Assembly (NCBI GenBank): GCA_965656715.1
Contig: CBFHLR010000001.1
Span: forward strand, 1 to 64,000
From: Coraliomargarita sp965656715
Lineage (GTDB): Bacteria > Verrucomicrobiota > Verrucomicrobiia > Opitutales > Coraliomargaritaceae
Length of the DNA: 64,000 bases
Direction of reading: 5' to 3'
Positions 8,814 through 17,084 of the stretch are shown here, piece by piece. The stretch's first letter is position 1. Each line of letters begins with the position of its first letter. The notes below the pieces were generated by a model. It ran no database searches, had not been told where the DNA came from, and worked only from the letters and a program-made list of their open reading frames with translations. A program made the translations under genes and the position numbers.

Positions 8814-11009
8814 GTGAGATATTTTATATGCCTTCTCTTTTTCGTGTGCCTGGCAGCATCGTTGCGTGGCCAACAGGATATCTATGCCCCGAGCGTGGGC
8901 TACGTCTTTCCGGGAGGAGCGAGTCGAGGGCAAACGGTGGAGCTGTGGATCGGCGGTCAGCAGTTGAACTCTATTCAGGACGCGATTATTACCGGCGAGG
9001 GTGTGTCGCTGACATTTCTGAAGCGTTATCCAAAGTTTCGCCAGTTTGGTAATGAGCAGCGCCGTGTCATGAACTGGAGGATAGCGAGCCGCGAGAGTGA
9101 GCTGGCTGGGAAGTCGTTGCCGAAGAAAATTGCCACTGACTACGCGAAGTTAACTGAGAAGGAGTTGGAACGAGGTAACCGTCTGCTGCATCCCATGTTT
9201 GAGAATGTTGAGACAATGGATGCTGGTGAATTGTTGCACCTTCGGCATTTTATTAAGACACAGCGCAAGTATCAGTTTTCGTTTCCGCCTGCGCTGTCAG
9301 AGGTCGCGGTGTTTGAATTACAGGTTGAGCCCGGTGCTGAGCTTGGCGAGCGTGAGATTCGTATCGTCACCAAGCGTGGTCTCAGTAATCCCTTACGTTT
9401 TCAGGTGAGCGATGTTCTCGAGCTTCGTGAGGTGGAGCGTAGAGATAAAACGGAAGAGCTTACTGCGGATGCGTTTGAGTTGACCGAGCCAGTGGTGTGG
9501 AACGGGCAAGTGCTGGCTGGGGATATTGATCGTTTTTGCCTTCAGATGGAGGAGGGAGAGTCGCTGGTGTTTGAGGTTTTAGCACGTCGACTAATACCCT
9601 ATATCGCAGATGCTGTGCCGGGATGGTTTCAACCGACTTTGTCTGTGCATAATGAGTCCGGAGAGCAGCTTGCTTTTGTTGATGACCATGTCGGCAGCCC
9701 CGATCCGATACTTGAGTTTACCGCACCTCGGACAGGAGAATATACGATTGAAATTCGTGATTCGATTTACCGGGGACGGTTCGATTTTGTGTATCGTTTG
9801 TTTGCGAGTCATCACCGTATCGCAGAGAACTCGATGCGTCATGCCGATGTGAGTTATGACACGCCGGAGATGCCTTATGTGAAAGAGCGTGAGCCAAATG
9901 GTTCGATGGATCGGTCGACACGAATTTTTGCTTCTGCTTGTGTGGCTGGCACCATCCATGAGCCTGGTGATGTGGATATGCTATGCTTTGAGGGGCGGGC
10001 TGGGGAGAAGATGATTGCAGAGATCGAGGCGCGCCGCTTGGGGGCGCCTACTGATTCCTTACTGCGTTTGCTGAATGAGGATGGTGAGATGATAGCGTTT
10101 AATGACGACTATATGCCTAAGCAGGGCCATGTGCATACCGGGCCGGGCTTACAGACGCACTATGCGGATTCCTATCTGACAGCAGAGTTTCCCAAGGATG
10201 GCTATTACTTCTTGGTGGTCGAGGATGCTCAGGGGGGCGGTGGTGTGGACCATAAATATCGCCTACGTCTCTCAAAGCCCGAGCCTGCGTATGAAGTGCG
10301 CGTCTCGCCCTCGGGAGTGAATTTTGGTATCACTGGCTATGTGCCGCTGCATGTTTGGGTGAACCGAAAGGATGGTTTTGATGGGGCGATTCAGCTCGCG
10401 TTGGCTGGTCAGAACTCAGAAGACTATCGGATTGATGGAGGACTGATCCCTGCGGGAAAGAATGAAGCATGGATTACACTTCGTGGTCCGAATCGAAAGA
10501 AGCCGGAGCATGTTGAGGTCGAGCTGGTGGCTCAGGCGACGGTCGATGGAGAGCTATTGACGAAGCCGGTGGTCGCTACGGACAACGCCATGCAGGCATT
10601 CCTATGGAGGCATCTGGTGCCGGCTCAGGAACTGAGAGTTTCGAATCACTGGAAGTGGCAACGCTTGCGAGCCCCGAAAGGAGCACTGTCCACGCCTTTG
10701 AGTATGAGCAACGAGCAGGATACTGTTCTGCTACTGGATGTGTTGCACCAGTCTACGAATTCGCTGCAGACTACTTATGAGTGTAAACTTGAGCAGGGCC
10801 CAGACGGCTGGTCGGTCGAAGATACATCGATTGTCGATGGCAAGTTGCAGTTAACCTTCGTGTGTGATGAAGATTCGGAGCCGGTTACGGCTGAGGGAAA
10901 TCTAATCGTGTCGCTGACGATTACGCCTCCGGTTACCGAAAAGAACAAGAAGCCCAAGGCGCAATGGCAGGGTGTCTTGCCTGCGATACCATATGTGATT
11001 GAAATCTAA
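8814..11009 (+). CDS. Secreted PPC (pre-peptidase C-terminal) domain protein
   Basis: 731-residue secreted protein starting at GTG 8814, 3 bp after the DUF1501 stop. A signal peptide (MRYFICLLFFVCLAASLRG) precedes an Ig-like start (YVFPGGASRGQTVELWIGG). Two beta-rich pre-peptidase C-terminal type modules can be seen, one around GDIDRFCLQMEEGESLVFEV and one around GDVDMLCFEGRAGEKMIAEI, each followed by a Y-rich strand (TGEYTIEIRDSIY, DGYYFLVVEDAQ). No protease catalytic domain is visible, so it is likely a binding or structural partner of the two proteins encoded upstream. This PPC protein is a frequent third member of DUF1549/DUF1501 loci. Confidence 0.8.
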   Translation: MRYFICLLFFVCLAASLRGQQDIYAPSVGYVFPGGASRGQTVELWIGGQQLNSIQDAIITGEGVSLTFLKRYPKFRQFGNEQRRVMNWRIASRESELAGKSLPKKIATDYAKLTEKELERGNRLLHPMFENVETMDAGELLHLRHFIKTQRKYQFSFPPALSEVAVFELQVEPGAELGEREIRIVTKRGLSNPLRFQVSDVLELREVERRDKTEELTADAFELTEPVVWNGQVLAGDIDRFCLQMEEGESLVFEVLARRLIPYIADAVPGWFQPTLSVHNESGEQLAFVDDHVGSPDPILEFTAPRTGEYTIEIRDSIYRGRFDFVYRLFASHHRIAENSMRHADVSYDTPEMPYVKEREPNGSMDRSTRIFASACVAGTIHEPGDVDMLCFEGRAGEKMIAEIEARRLGAPTDSLLRLLNEDGEMIAFNDDYMPKQGHVHTGPGLQTHYADSYLTAEFPKDGYYFLVVEDAQGGGGVDHKYRLRLSKPEPAYEVRVSPSGVNFGITGYVPLHVWVNRKDGFDGAIQLALAGQNSEDYRIDGGLIPAGKNEAWITLRGPNRKKPEHVEVELVAQATVDGELLTKPVVATDNAMQAFLWRHLVPAQELRVSNHWKWQRLRAPKGALSTPLSMSNEQDTVLLLDVLHQSTNSLQTTYECKLEQGPDGWSVEDTSIVDGKLQLTFVCDEDSEPVTAEGNLIVSLTITPPVTEKNKKPKAQWQGVLPAIPYVIEI

Positions 11010-12208
11010 TGAGCAATTCGCCTTTTAGTTGTATGCAGTTTGGTAAAAATCAGCGACCGGAGTATCAGGAGATAGAGGCCAGAATTGAAGTGTCGCAGTT
11101 TAGCACAGAAAAGGGTGCTTCGGAGTTCCATATACTTGTCGAACCACACGCGATCGGAGGCTTGTCTGAGCAGATCGATGTGCTGGCCAATGCGTATGAA
11201 CGTGTCTTGTCGGATCTTGGTCTGTCAGGGAGTTCGGCCGTGTGGCGACGTTGCTTCTTGAGTGATCCGGCGAATCAATATGCGAGCTTGGAAGCACATC
11301 CGCTCATGTCGGAGACTGCGGATTGTGCCGTTTCGTTGGTCGGCCAGGCGCCGCAGTCGGGTAGCAAAGTTGCATTGCTGGCCTATCATATTTTGGATGC
11401 TGAGCCTTTAGAAGCGGAGCGTTCGCATAAGCGCTACGAATTACAGAGGGGGGGCTTGCGGCATCAATGGTGCACGAAATTTAGCCACCCTAGTGAGGAA
11501 ACGGCGCATGTGCAAACGGTGTCGATTTTCGATCAATACTGCGATGCCTTAGAGTCGATTGGCGGTTGCTTGCGCGATAACGCGGTGCGCACCTGGATTT
11601 ATGTGCGCGACGTGGATCATAATTACGCAGGCATGGTGACGGGCCGAAATGCGGTGTTTGATCGTGATGGCCTGACGCCGGAGACGCATTATATCGCTAG
11701 CACTGGGATCGAAGCGCGATTTGGTAAGTATAATGCCCGCGTGTTTATGGATACTTATTCCATTGCGGGGCTCCACCCGGCGCAGGTCGAATATTTAGTG
11801 GCAGAGGATCATCTCGGTCGCACGGATGCGTATGGTGTCTGCTTTGAGCGTGCGACTGCGGTTGCTTATCGGGATCGGAAGCATGTTTTTATTTCCGGCA
11901 CGGCGAGTATCAATCCGAGTGGTGAGGTCTTACATCCGGGTGATGTCTTGCGACAGTTGGACCGAGCTCTAGATAATGTGGCGGCCTTGTTGGGTGCTGC
12001 AGATGCTTGCTTAGAGGACATGGCGCACTGGATCGTCTATTTGCGTGATCCGGGTGATGCTGAGCGTATCCGCGCAGCATTGGAAGAACGGATTGTCAAC
12101 GTGCCGGTTATGTTGGTCGCTGGAGCCGTTTGTCGGCCTGGGTGGTTGATCGAAATCGAGGGCTTGGCAATTGCACCGCATGCAGACGACTCTTTGCCGT
12201 CGTTTTAA
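11009..12208 (+). CDS. Two-domain Rid/YjgF-like protein (chorismatase-related)
   Basis: 399-residue cytoplasmic protein. The C-terminal 130 residues are RidA/YjgF-like (FISGTASINPSGEVLHPGD, then a long amphipathic helix and MAHWIVYLRDPGDAERI). The first half also looks like a diverged YjgF module (AYERVLSDLGLSGSSAVW, then KVALLAYHILDAE). Tandem YjgF folds of this size occur in FkbO/Hyg5 chorismatases and in uncharacterised Rid-like proteins. Its start overlaps the previous stop by one base, so it is translationally coupled to three exported proteins, an odd partner. Enzyme activity cannot be assigned. Confidence 0.7.
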   Translation: MSNSPFSCMQFGKNQRPEYQEIEARIEVSQFSTEKGASEFHILVEPHAIGGLSEQIDVLANAYERVLSDLGLSGSSAVWRRCFLSDPANQYASLEAHPLMSETADCAVSLVGQAPQSGSKVALLAYHILDAEPLEAERSHKRYELQRGGLRHQWCTKFSHPSEETAHVQTVSIFDQYCDALESIGGCLRDNAVRTWIYVRDVDHNYAGMVTGRNAVFDRDGLTPETHYIASTGIEARFGKYNARVFMDTYSIAGLHPAQVEYLVAEDHLGRTDAYGVCFERATAVAYRDRKHVFISGTASINPSGEVLHPGDVLRQLDRALDNVAALLGAADACLEDMAHWIVYLRDPGDAERIRAALEERIVNVPVMLVAGAVCRPGWLIEIEGLAIAPHADDSLPSF

Positions 12209-12215
12209 ATGAGCT

Positions 12216-13127
12216 CTAAGCCAAGTCGGATAGTTGTTTGGAGATTTTATCCAACTGCTCTTTTAGCTCTTTGACCTTTTGCTCTCTGCTTGGTGGCTTG
12301 TCGTCTTCATCTGTAAGTAGTCGGTGAATATTGCGGTCGGCGAGTTCTTTCTGCGCTTCATCCATGCCGTTGATGATGACACCGATTACGAGGTTCAGCA
12401 TTATCATTGTGCCGAGTAGCACGAAGGATACGAAGTAAATGACTCCAATTAGGGGCATTGCCTTGGGGCTGACTGCAAGCTCTGCGACAGACTGATTATA
12501 GCCCTGATAGACATCGGAGCCATACATCTGCAGATACATCACGTCGGTCCAGTCTTCTAGAGTTACAATGCGGAACAATGATAGGAAAGAGGTCCAAAGA
12601 TTGCCAAAGTGCACAGGGTCGTTGCCGCTGAAGAGCATGACGCCTATCACTGCATAGACATAGAAGAGCAGAAACAACAGCAGGCAGACGTAGAACATCG
12701 ACGGCAGGCTGCGTAGTAATGCGGTGACGAGCAGTTGCAGTTTCGGGATGACCGTAACCAAACGAATCACGCGTAAGAGACGGAAGAGTCGTAACACTGC
12801 AACGTAGCTGCCACCAAGCGGTAGGAAGCAAACCGCCACGATCGTAAAGTCGAACAGGTTCCAACCGTCGGTAAAATAGCGCCAGGGTTGGTCTTTTTCG
12901 GCAGAGATCTTTAGCACGACTTCGACGGTGAAAATACCAAGGATGATGGAGTTGAGCCATCCGATCAGTGTGGCGTGTTTTGCCGCAAGTTCTGGAAAGG
13001 TTTCAACACCGACCAGTATTCCGGCGAAGACTATGACTACTACGATGAACGATGTGAATGCGTTCGAATCAACAATGCGCTTAATCGGCCAATCCTTGGC
13101 TGCCTGCGTTGCGTTTGGGTTTTTCAT
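12216..13127 (-). CDS. Voltage-gated-type ion channel (ion transport domain)
   Basis: 303-residue six-helix cation channel subunit, expected to work as a homotetramer in the inner membrane. S1-S4 run from about residue 25 to 125; S4 carries Arg113, 116, 119 and 122 at every third position. The pore loop follows S5 (about 143-166) and contains TLEDWTD at 189-195, then S6 (LNLVIGVIINGMDEAQKEL). The C-terminus ends in a charged heptad-like segment (REQKVKELKEQLDKISKQL), a likely coiled coil for tetramer assembly. The filter has an extra acidic residue on each side of the Trp relative to NaChBac (TLESWAS), which suggests calcium rather than sodium; that is inference. Confidence 0.88.
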   Translation of the reverse strand: MKNPNATQAAKDWPIKRIVDSNAFTSFIVVVIVFAGILVGVETFPELAAKHATLIGWLNSIILGIFTVEVVLKISAEKDQPWRYFTDGWNLFDFTIVAVCFLPLGGSYVAVLRLFRLLRVIRLVTVIPKLQLLVTALLRSLPSMFYVCLLLFLLFYVYAVIGVMLFSGNDPVHFGNLWTSFLSLFRIVTLEDWTDVMYLQMYGSDVYQGYNQSVAELAVSPKAMPLIGVIYFVSFVLLGTMIMLNLVIGVIINGMDEAQKELADRNIHRLLTDEDDKPPSREQKVKELKEQLDKISKQLSDLA

Positions 13128-13148
13128 TCCTGCGTTAACTGAGGAGCT

Positions 13149-14390
13149 TTAGTTGTATAACCAGAATTTTCGGCTGAAGCTCTGGAACTTACGGCAGTTT
13201 TGCTCCCACTGATTCACGAAGGCGCTCACGCGGGCTTGTTCCCCGCGAATGCTGATTTCATCCCACCAGAGCGTGCTGCCGACGTGTTTGTTAAAAAGGT
13301 TCGGGTTTTGGGCGGTTTGGAATGGGTTGCCGGGTGTCCATGCGGCCGTGAGCTGCATCATGTGGAAACTGATTTCCGTGGGGCGCACGTTCTGCCAATT
13401 ATCGACCCGCACGTAAACACCTTCGATCGGGTAACCGGCTGCAGTTTTGGTTTTGACGATGTGGTAGCTCAGGCCACTAATGCGTTTGTGTTCAAGTGCT
13501 TGTTTTACTTCGGCAGCGGACTTGCCTTTGAAGCGTAACAGCCGGAATGGGTAGGGGGTGCCGATGCCGTGACTGAAGCCGCCGATCTGGGCGCCGAGTC
13601 CTGTCATCGAGTAGCCGAGCACAGCAGAGAGATTTGGAATGTAGGGTGAGGTGGCCTTCCATTTGAGTCCCGTCGCTGGCCATTGCATATCGCGGTTCCA
13701 GCCACCCATTGGCACGACGGTGAGCTTGCCGTTTTTGCGCTGGCTCTCTGTGACGCGCATCCAACCAGGAGTGTGCTTTGCCATGCGCGCGAGTTCGGCG
13801 ATGGTCAGTCCATGCACGTAGGGCACAAAGAAGTCGCCCACGTAGCTGCGCCATTCTTTGTCGAGTGGCGGGCCATCGACTTTGCGGCCACCAAGTGGGT
13901 TGGGGCGGTCGAGGATGACGACTTCGACGCCATGTTGGAAGCAGGCTTCCATCGTGCGCAGCATGCAGCTGACATAGGTATAAGAGCGCACGCCGACGTC
14001 TTGAAGGTCGACGACCATGGCATCAAGCCCATTGAGCATTTTCGGTGTGGGAGAGCGGTATTTGCCGTAGAGTGAATAAACGGGGAGTCCTGTGCGTGGG
14101 TCGACTTTATCGTCGATCGGCACATCGGCTTTTTCGTTGCCATAGATCCCGTGCTCGGGACCAAAGAGTGCGACGAGGTTTACGTTGTTGGCTCGGCGCA
14201 AGACATTGACGGAGCTGACGCCTTTACGATTTACACCTGCGGGGTGAGTGAGGAGGCCGACGCGTTTGCCGGATACTGCGCGAAAGCCCGAGCGCTCGAG
14301 CATGTCGATGCCGAGGTAGATCGGTTCAGCGAGTGCCGAGGTGCAGGCGATGAGTAGGCTAAGATAAAGTATGTGGAGCAGTGATGGCAT
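13149..14390 (-). CDS. DUF1343 / NamZ-like exo-beta-N-acetylmuramidase
   Basis: 413-residue exported protein of the DUF1343 family, whose Bacillus member NamZ removes terminal N-acetylmuramic acid from peptidoglycan fragments. A signal peptide (MPSLLHILYLSLLIACTSALA) is followed by GLLTHPAGVNRKG, ALFGPEHGIYG, VVDLQDVGVRSYTYV and VVILDRPNPLGG, all family motifs. The start ATG at 14390 puts the signal peptide at the N-terminus; the frame is open 17 codons further up but without support. It could act in cell-wall recycling or scavenging. It follows the ion channel gene on the same strand, 21 bp away. Confidence 0.88.
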   Translation of the reverse strand: MPSLLHILYLSLLIACTSALAEPIYLGIDMLERSGFRAVSGKRVGLLTHPAGVNRKGVSSVNVLRRANNVNLVALFGPEHGIYGNEKADVPIDDKVDPRTGLPVYSLYGKYRSPTPKMLNGLDAMVVDLQDVGVRSYTYVSCMLRTMEACFQHGVEVVILDRPNPLGGRKVDGPPLDKEWRSYVGDFFVPYVHGLTIAELARMAKHTPGWMRVTESQRKNGKLTVVPMGGWNRDMQWPATGLKWKATSPYIPNLSAVLGYSMTGLGAQIGGFSHGIGTPYPFRLLRFKGKSAAEVKQALEHKRISGLSYHIVKTKTAAGYPIEGVYVRVDNWQNVRPTEISFHMMQLTAAWTPGNPFQTAQNPNLFNKHVGSTLWWDEISIRGEQARVSAFVNQWEQNCRKFQSFSRKFWLYN

Positions 14391-14410
14391 GTAATTAGTT
14401 AGTGAAATGT

Positions 14411-14520
14411 TTTTTACTACGAAAGACACGACGTAGTGCAATGGAGATGGTGGAGCAAACGCGCGAAAATCTTATTGTTGCTCTGCTGTAGGTTTCGTGT
14501 TTTCGCGCTTTTCGTAGTTA
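14411..14520. repeat. Inverted ACTACGAAA-type intergenic repeat
   Basis: The arms are ACTACGAAAGACACG (from 14416) and its rough complement CGTGTTTTCGCGC...TTCGTAGT ending at 14519. A similar ACTACGAAAAACACGAA stretch occurs after the tolB-like gene (49366-49384). The element fills the gap between the NamZ-like and DUF2062 genes. Confidence 0.6.
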
Positions 14521-15171
14521 ATGATTCGTCTTATCAGTCTCTTTAGCTTTGTGCTGTTTGTGCTCTTCAATGCGTTGCCGTAAGTGGGCATAGCTGGCCG
14601 CAGTGCGTTTGGCGGCGATGCGATAGCTGAAACTCAGAATCACACCGAAGAAGATGCCGATGATAATTGCGCCGAGTGTGGTCAGCCCAAACACGGTAAG
14701 CACACGATCGATATTGGAGCCCCATTCGCCCGAGTTGAAGGTGCCGAGTAGGCGGGTGACGTCTCCTCTAGTTAGAGGGAGTGCGTCAATCCCTGCAAGG
14801 CTTACGCAATTGCGGCCAATTTGATACAGCGAAAAATAGATGGGTAACGCTGTAAACGGGTTGGTGACCATTTGCAGGCCTGCGAGTATCGGCAGATTTG
14901 CGCGAAAGATCAGAGCAAAGAGTAAGGCCAGTGGTAGCTGAATTCCATAGATCGGTAGGAGTGTCAGCACGCAGCCAATATAGATGGCCGGCACCGCGTT
15001 CTCGGTTCGGAAGCTCCAGATGTAGGCCCGTCGCCGTGCCGCTTCAGAGAAATACTTGAGGACTGGGTAGCGGTGGATAGTTGCGCGTCGCGGCAGCGGA
15101 CGGAGCCATTTCTTGACCCGCCGTATTCGGCGACTCTTTACCTTAAATAGCTCTTTTTCGAGATGGACCAC
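14518..15171 (-). CDS. DUF2062 domain membrane protein
   Basis: 217-residue inner-membrane protein. A basic N-terminus (KSRRIRRVKKWLRPLPRR) precedes the DUF2062 core, with LLPIYGIQLPLALLFALIF and NLPILAGLQMVTNPFTALPIYF as the characteristic proline/asparagine-containing helices, then a final transmembrane segment near residues 150-180. Function is not established for the family; members are often found beside glycosyltransferases or lipid genes, neither of which is present here. Stop lies within the neighbouring inverted repeat. Confidence 0.82.
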   Translation of the reverse strand: MVHLEKELFKVKSRRIRRVKKWLRPLPRRATIHRYPVLKYFSEAARRRAYIWSFRTENAVPAIYIGCVLTLLPIYGIQLPLALLFALIFRANLPILAGLQMVTNPFTALPIYFSLYQIGRNCVSLAGIDALPLTRGDVTRLLGTFNSGEWGSNIDRVLTVFGLTTLGAIIIGIFFGVILSFSYRIAAKRTAASYAHLRQRIEEHKQHKAKETDKTNH

Positions 15172-15238
15172 GGGGCAGGGGGAGGAATGAACGCTGAAGC
15201 TTGAAGCCTGAGCTTTTGAATATGAGGCCTAGCTTGGT

Positions 15239-16402
15239 CTAGGCTTGGTTAAGCACGTCTGTTGTGCGTTTCGTTAAATTTTGTGCGCCGTTCTTCAGTG
15301 CCAGTTCGAGTGGCTGGCCGTTTGGAGTGATACTATAAGCAGTGCAGTTCGGAAAGCGCTCTTGCACGGACGCGCTGGCATCGTCTTCAGCTTTGCCTGC
15401 CAAGACAATGGTGCGGGTATTGGTCTCGCTGGCTGCGGTGATCAGAGCGAAGGGGCCTTTGCCGGCAAGTGAGCTGTTGTCGAACTTGCCTTCCCCAGTG
15501 AGTATTAGGTCTGCGAAGGCCACTTTGTTCGTTAGATCCAACCAGCTCTCTACTAGTTCGAAGCCGGGTATGAATTCAGCGCCACAGGCGACTTTGAGAC
15601 CGAAGCCAATACCGCCTGCTGCACCTGCGCCGGGTGCTTCTTTTAATGAGAGGCTTTGGCCAAAGTGTTGGCAGAGTAGACTCGCGAGTCGGCTCGCTTC
15701 GGCATCGAAGCTTTCGACTTCATCGGTTAAGAGACCTTTTTGTGGGCCATAGACCGCCGCCGCGCCACGTTCGCCAAGGAGTGGATTGTCTACGTCGCAG
15801 GCGATGTAGATTGGAGGTAGTTTAAAATCGAAGAAGCCGGTGATGGTGTTAACTGATGCCCAGTTCTTTGGATAAAGATCGCCATCAGCATTTGGGAACT
15901 GAATACCTAGCGCTTGGAGTGCTCCGAGCCCAAGGTCACTGGTTGCGCTGCCACCAATACCGAGCAGAATGGCTCCTGCTTTCTTGGCGGTGGCGATTCG
16001 GATAAGTTCACCAACACCACGTGTGGTGCAGTGCTTGGGGTGGCGCTGCTCGTTTGGCACTTGCTCGAGTCCGGCAGCAGAGGCCATTTCGATGATGGCG
16101 AGCTGACCTTTAGCGGTGCCGAACTTACGCCTTAGCGACTCGCTGAGTGTGTCGAGCTCCACCCAGCCGAGGGGGGCTTCGACATCCTCGCCGAGTGGTC
16201 CGCACACTGTGTGGTGCTCAATATAGCCATTCGCCGCGTTGGTGAGGATCGGGCAGAAGCCTTCGCCGCCGTCAGTTAAGGGGGCTTGGGTTATTTGGAT
16301 CGCTTCGCCGAGCGCTTGTCGTGCCCCATGGGACGCAGCCGCGCAGGCCTCGGCGGCAGTCATAGAGTCTTTAAATTTATCAAATGCGACGAGAATGTTC
16401 AT
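15239..16402 (-). CDS. garK: Glycerate kinase (GarK/GlxK type)
   Basis: 387-residue cytoplasmic enzyme phosphorylating glycerate to 2-phosphoglycerate (family-typical). Motifs include MNILVAFDKFKDSMTAAEA at the start, PLTDGGEGF near 43-51, LLGIGGSATSDLGLGAL around 145-161, ACDVDNPLLGERGAAAVYGPQ and GAGAAGGIGFGLK. Together with the glycolate-oxidase-like gene at 34291 it suggests growth on glycolate or glycerate. Not in an obvious operon. Confidence 0.92.
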   Translation of the reverse strand: MNILVAFDKFKDSMTAAEACAAASHGARQALGEAIQITQAPLTDGGEGFCPILTNAANGYIEHHTVCGPLGEDVEAPLGWVELDTLSESLRRKFGTAKGQLAIIEMASAAGLEQVPNEQRHPKHCTTRGVGELIRIATAKKAGAILLGIGGSATSDLGLGALQALGIQFPNADGDLYPKNWASVNTITGFFDFKLPPIYIACDVDNPLLGERGAAAVYGPQKGLLTDEVESFDAEASRLASLLCQHFGQSLSLKEAPGAGAAGGIGFGLKVACGAEFIPGFELVESWLDLTNKVAFADLILTGEGKFDNSSLAGKGPFALITAASETNTRTIVLAGKAEDDASASVQERFPNCTAYSITPNGQPLELALKNGAQNLTKRTTDVLNQA

Positions 16403-16410
16403 TCTGATGC

Positions 16411-16457
16411 ACGAACATGAACACTGAATATCGAAGGTCCAACCCAGAACGTCGAAT
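16411..16457. repeat. MNxEyrxSNxERR-type intergenic repeat, copy 1
   Basis: The plus strand reads ATGAACACTGAATATCGAAG... and in one frame spells MNTEYRRSNPERRIK. The copy at 21888-21931 spells MNVEHPTSNIERRIK. Both lie just upstream of minus-strand genes (glycerate kinase and hemC). Repeats resembling this are seen in other PVC genomes, to my knowledge; it is not taken as a gene. Confidence 0.6.
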
Positions 16458-16490
16458 AAAGTGGTTTTACTTCGGTGTGGGGGGGAGTGC

Positions 16491-17057
16491 TTATTTTCGT
16501 TGCACCGCTGTGATAATTTCGTCGGCTGGCGGCTGTTTCGTGTATCCTTCCAAGCTCAGGTTGCTGGTGACGATTCCTTCGGATTCGAACAGAACGACGA
16601 CTGGGCGTGGGATTCCTGTAGTGCGCCCCTTGGTTGCCCCTTTGTTGCGCACTTTAAAGCCATCGATGGCCTTACTGTTGGAATCGGAGAGCAGCGGAAA
16701 GGTGATGCTATTCTCGCTGCTGAACGCCTTGAGGACTTCAACCAGGTCATAGCTCATGCCAATAACCTTTATGCCTGCATTTTGGAGATTTTCGACTCAC
16801 GCGTTGAGGTTATGCAGGTGTTGCTTACAGTAGGGGCATTAACTCGTGGAGAAGAAGAACACCATAGCGAGCGTGGTGCCAGCCGTGAGTAGCGAATTGG
16901 ATCCTGGCGTTTCACCTGTTGCGTTTTTGAGGCTGAAATTCGGGATGGGCTCACCGATTGCAAGCCTGGAAAGTTCTGCATTTGCTTCTTCAGTATGGGC
17001 TGAAGAAGCAAAAGCGGTAAGGCTTAGAGCGAGCGGGAGTTTATATCGGAGTGTCAT
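16491..17057 (-). pseudogene. Exported AhpC/TSA-type redoxin with two in-frame stops
   Basis: One uninterrupted frame apart from two stops. It begins with a signal peptide (MTLRYKLPLALSLTAFASSA) and redoxin sequence (GEPIPNFSLKNATG, AMVFFFSTS). It meets TAA at 16839-16841 directly before CPYCKQHLHNLNA, meets TGA 14 codons later, then continues VENLQNAGIKVIGMSYDL to the normal C-terminus (PRPVVVLFESEGIV). CPYC is the expected active site. No frameshift is needed, so this is recent decay, a consensus error or a strain polymorphism. It lies 27 bp downstream of nrfA on the same strand, so it was probably a periplasmic thiol-disulfide or peroxide protein serving that locus. Confidence 0.78.
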
Positions 17058-17084
17058 GCCCAGCCGGAGGCCGGATGCTTCGAT

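Noticed and set aside
16797..16841. Selenocysteine or stop readthrough in the redoxin gene
   Set aside because: The TGA is not at the active-site Cys and the other stop is TAA; no SECIS-like hairpin was seen. Decay or error is simpler.
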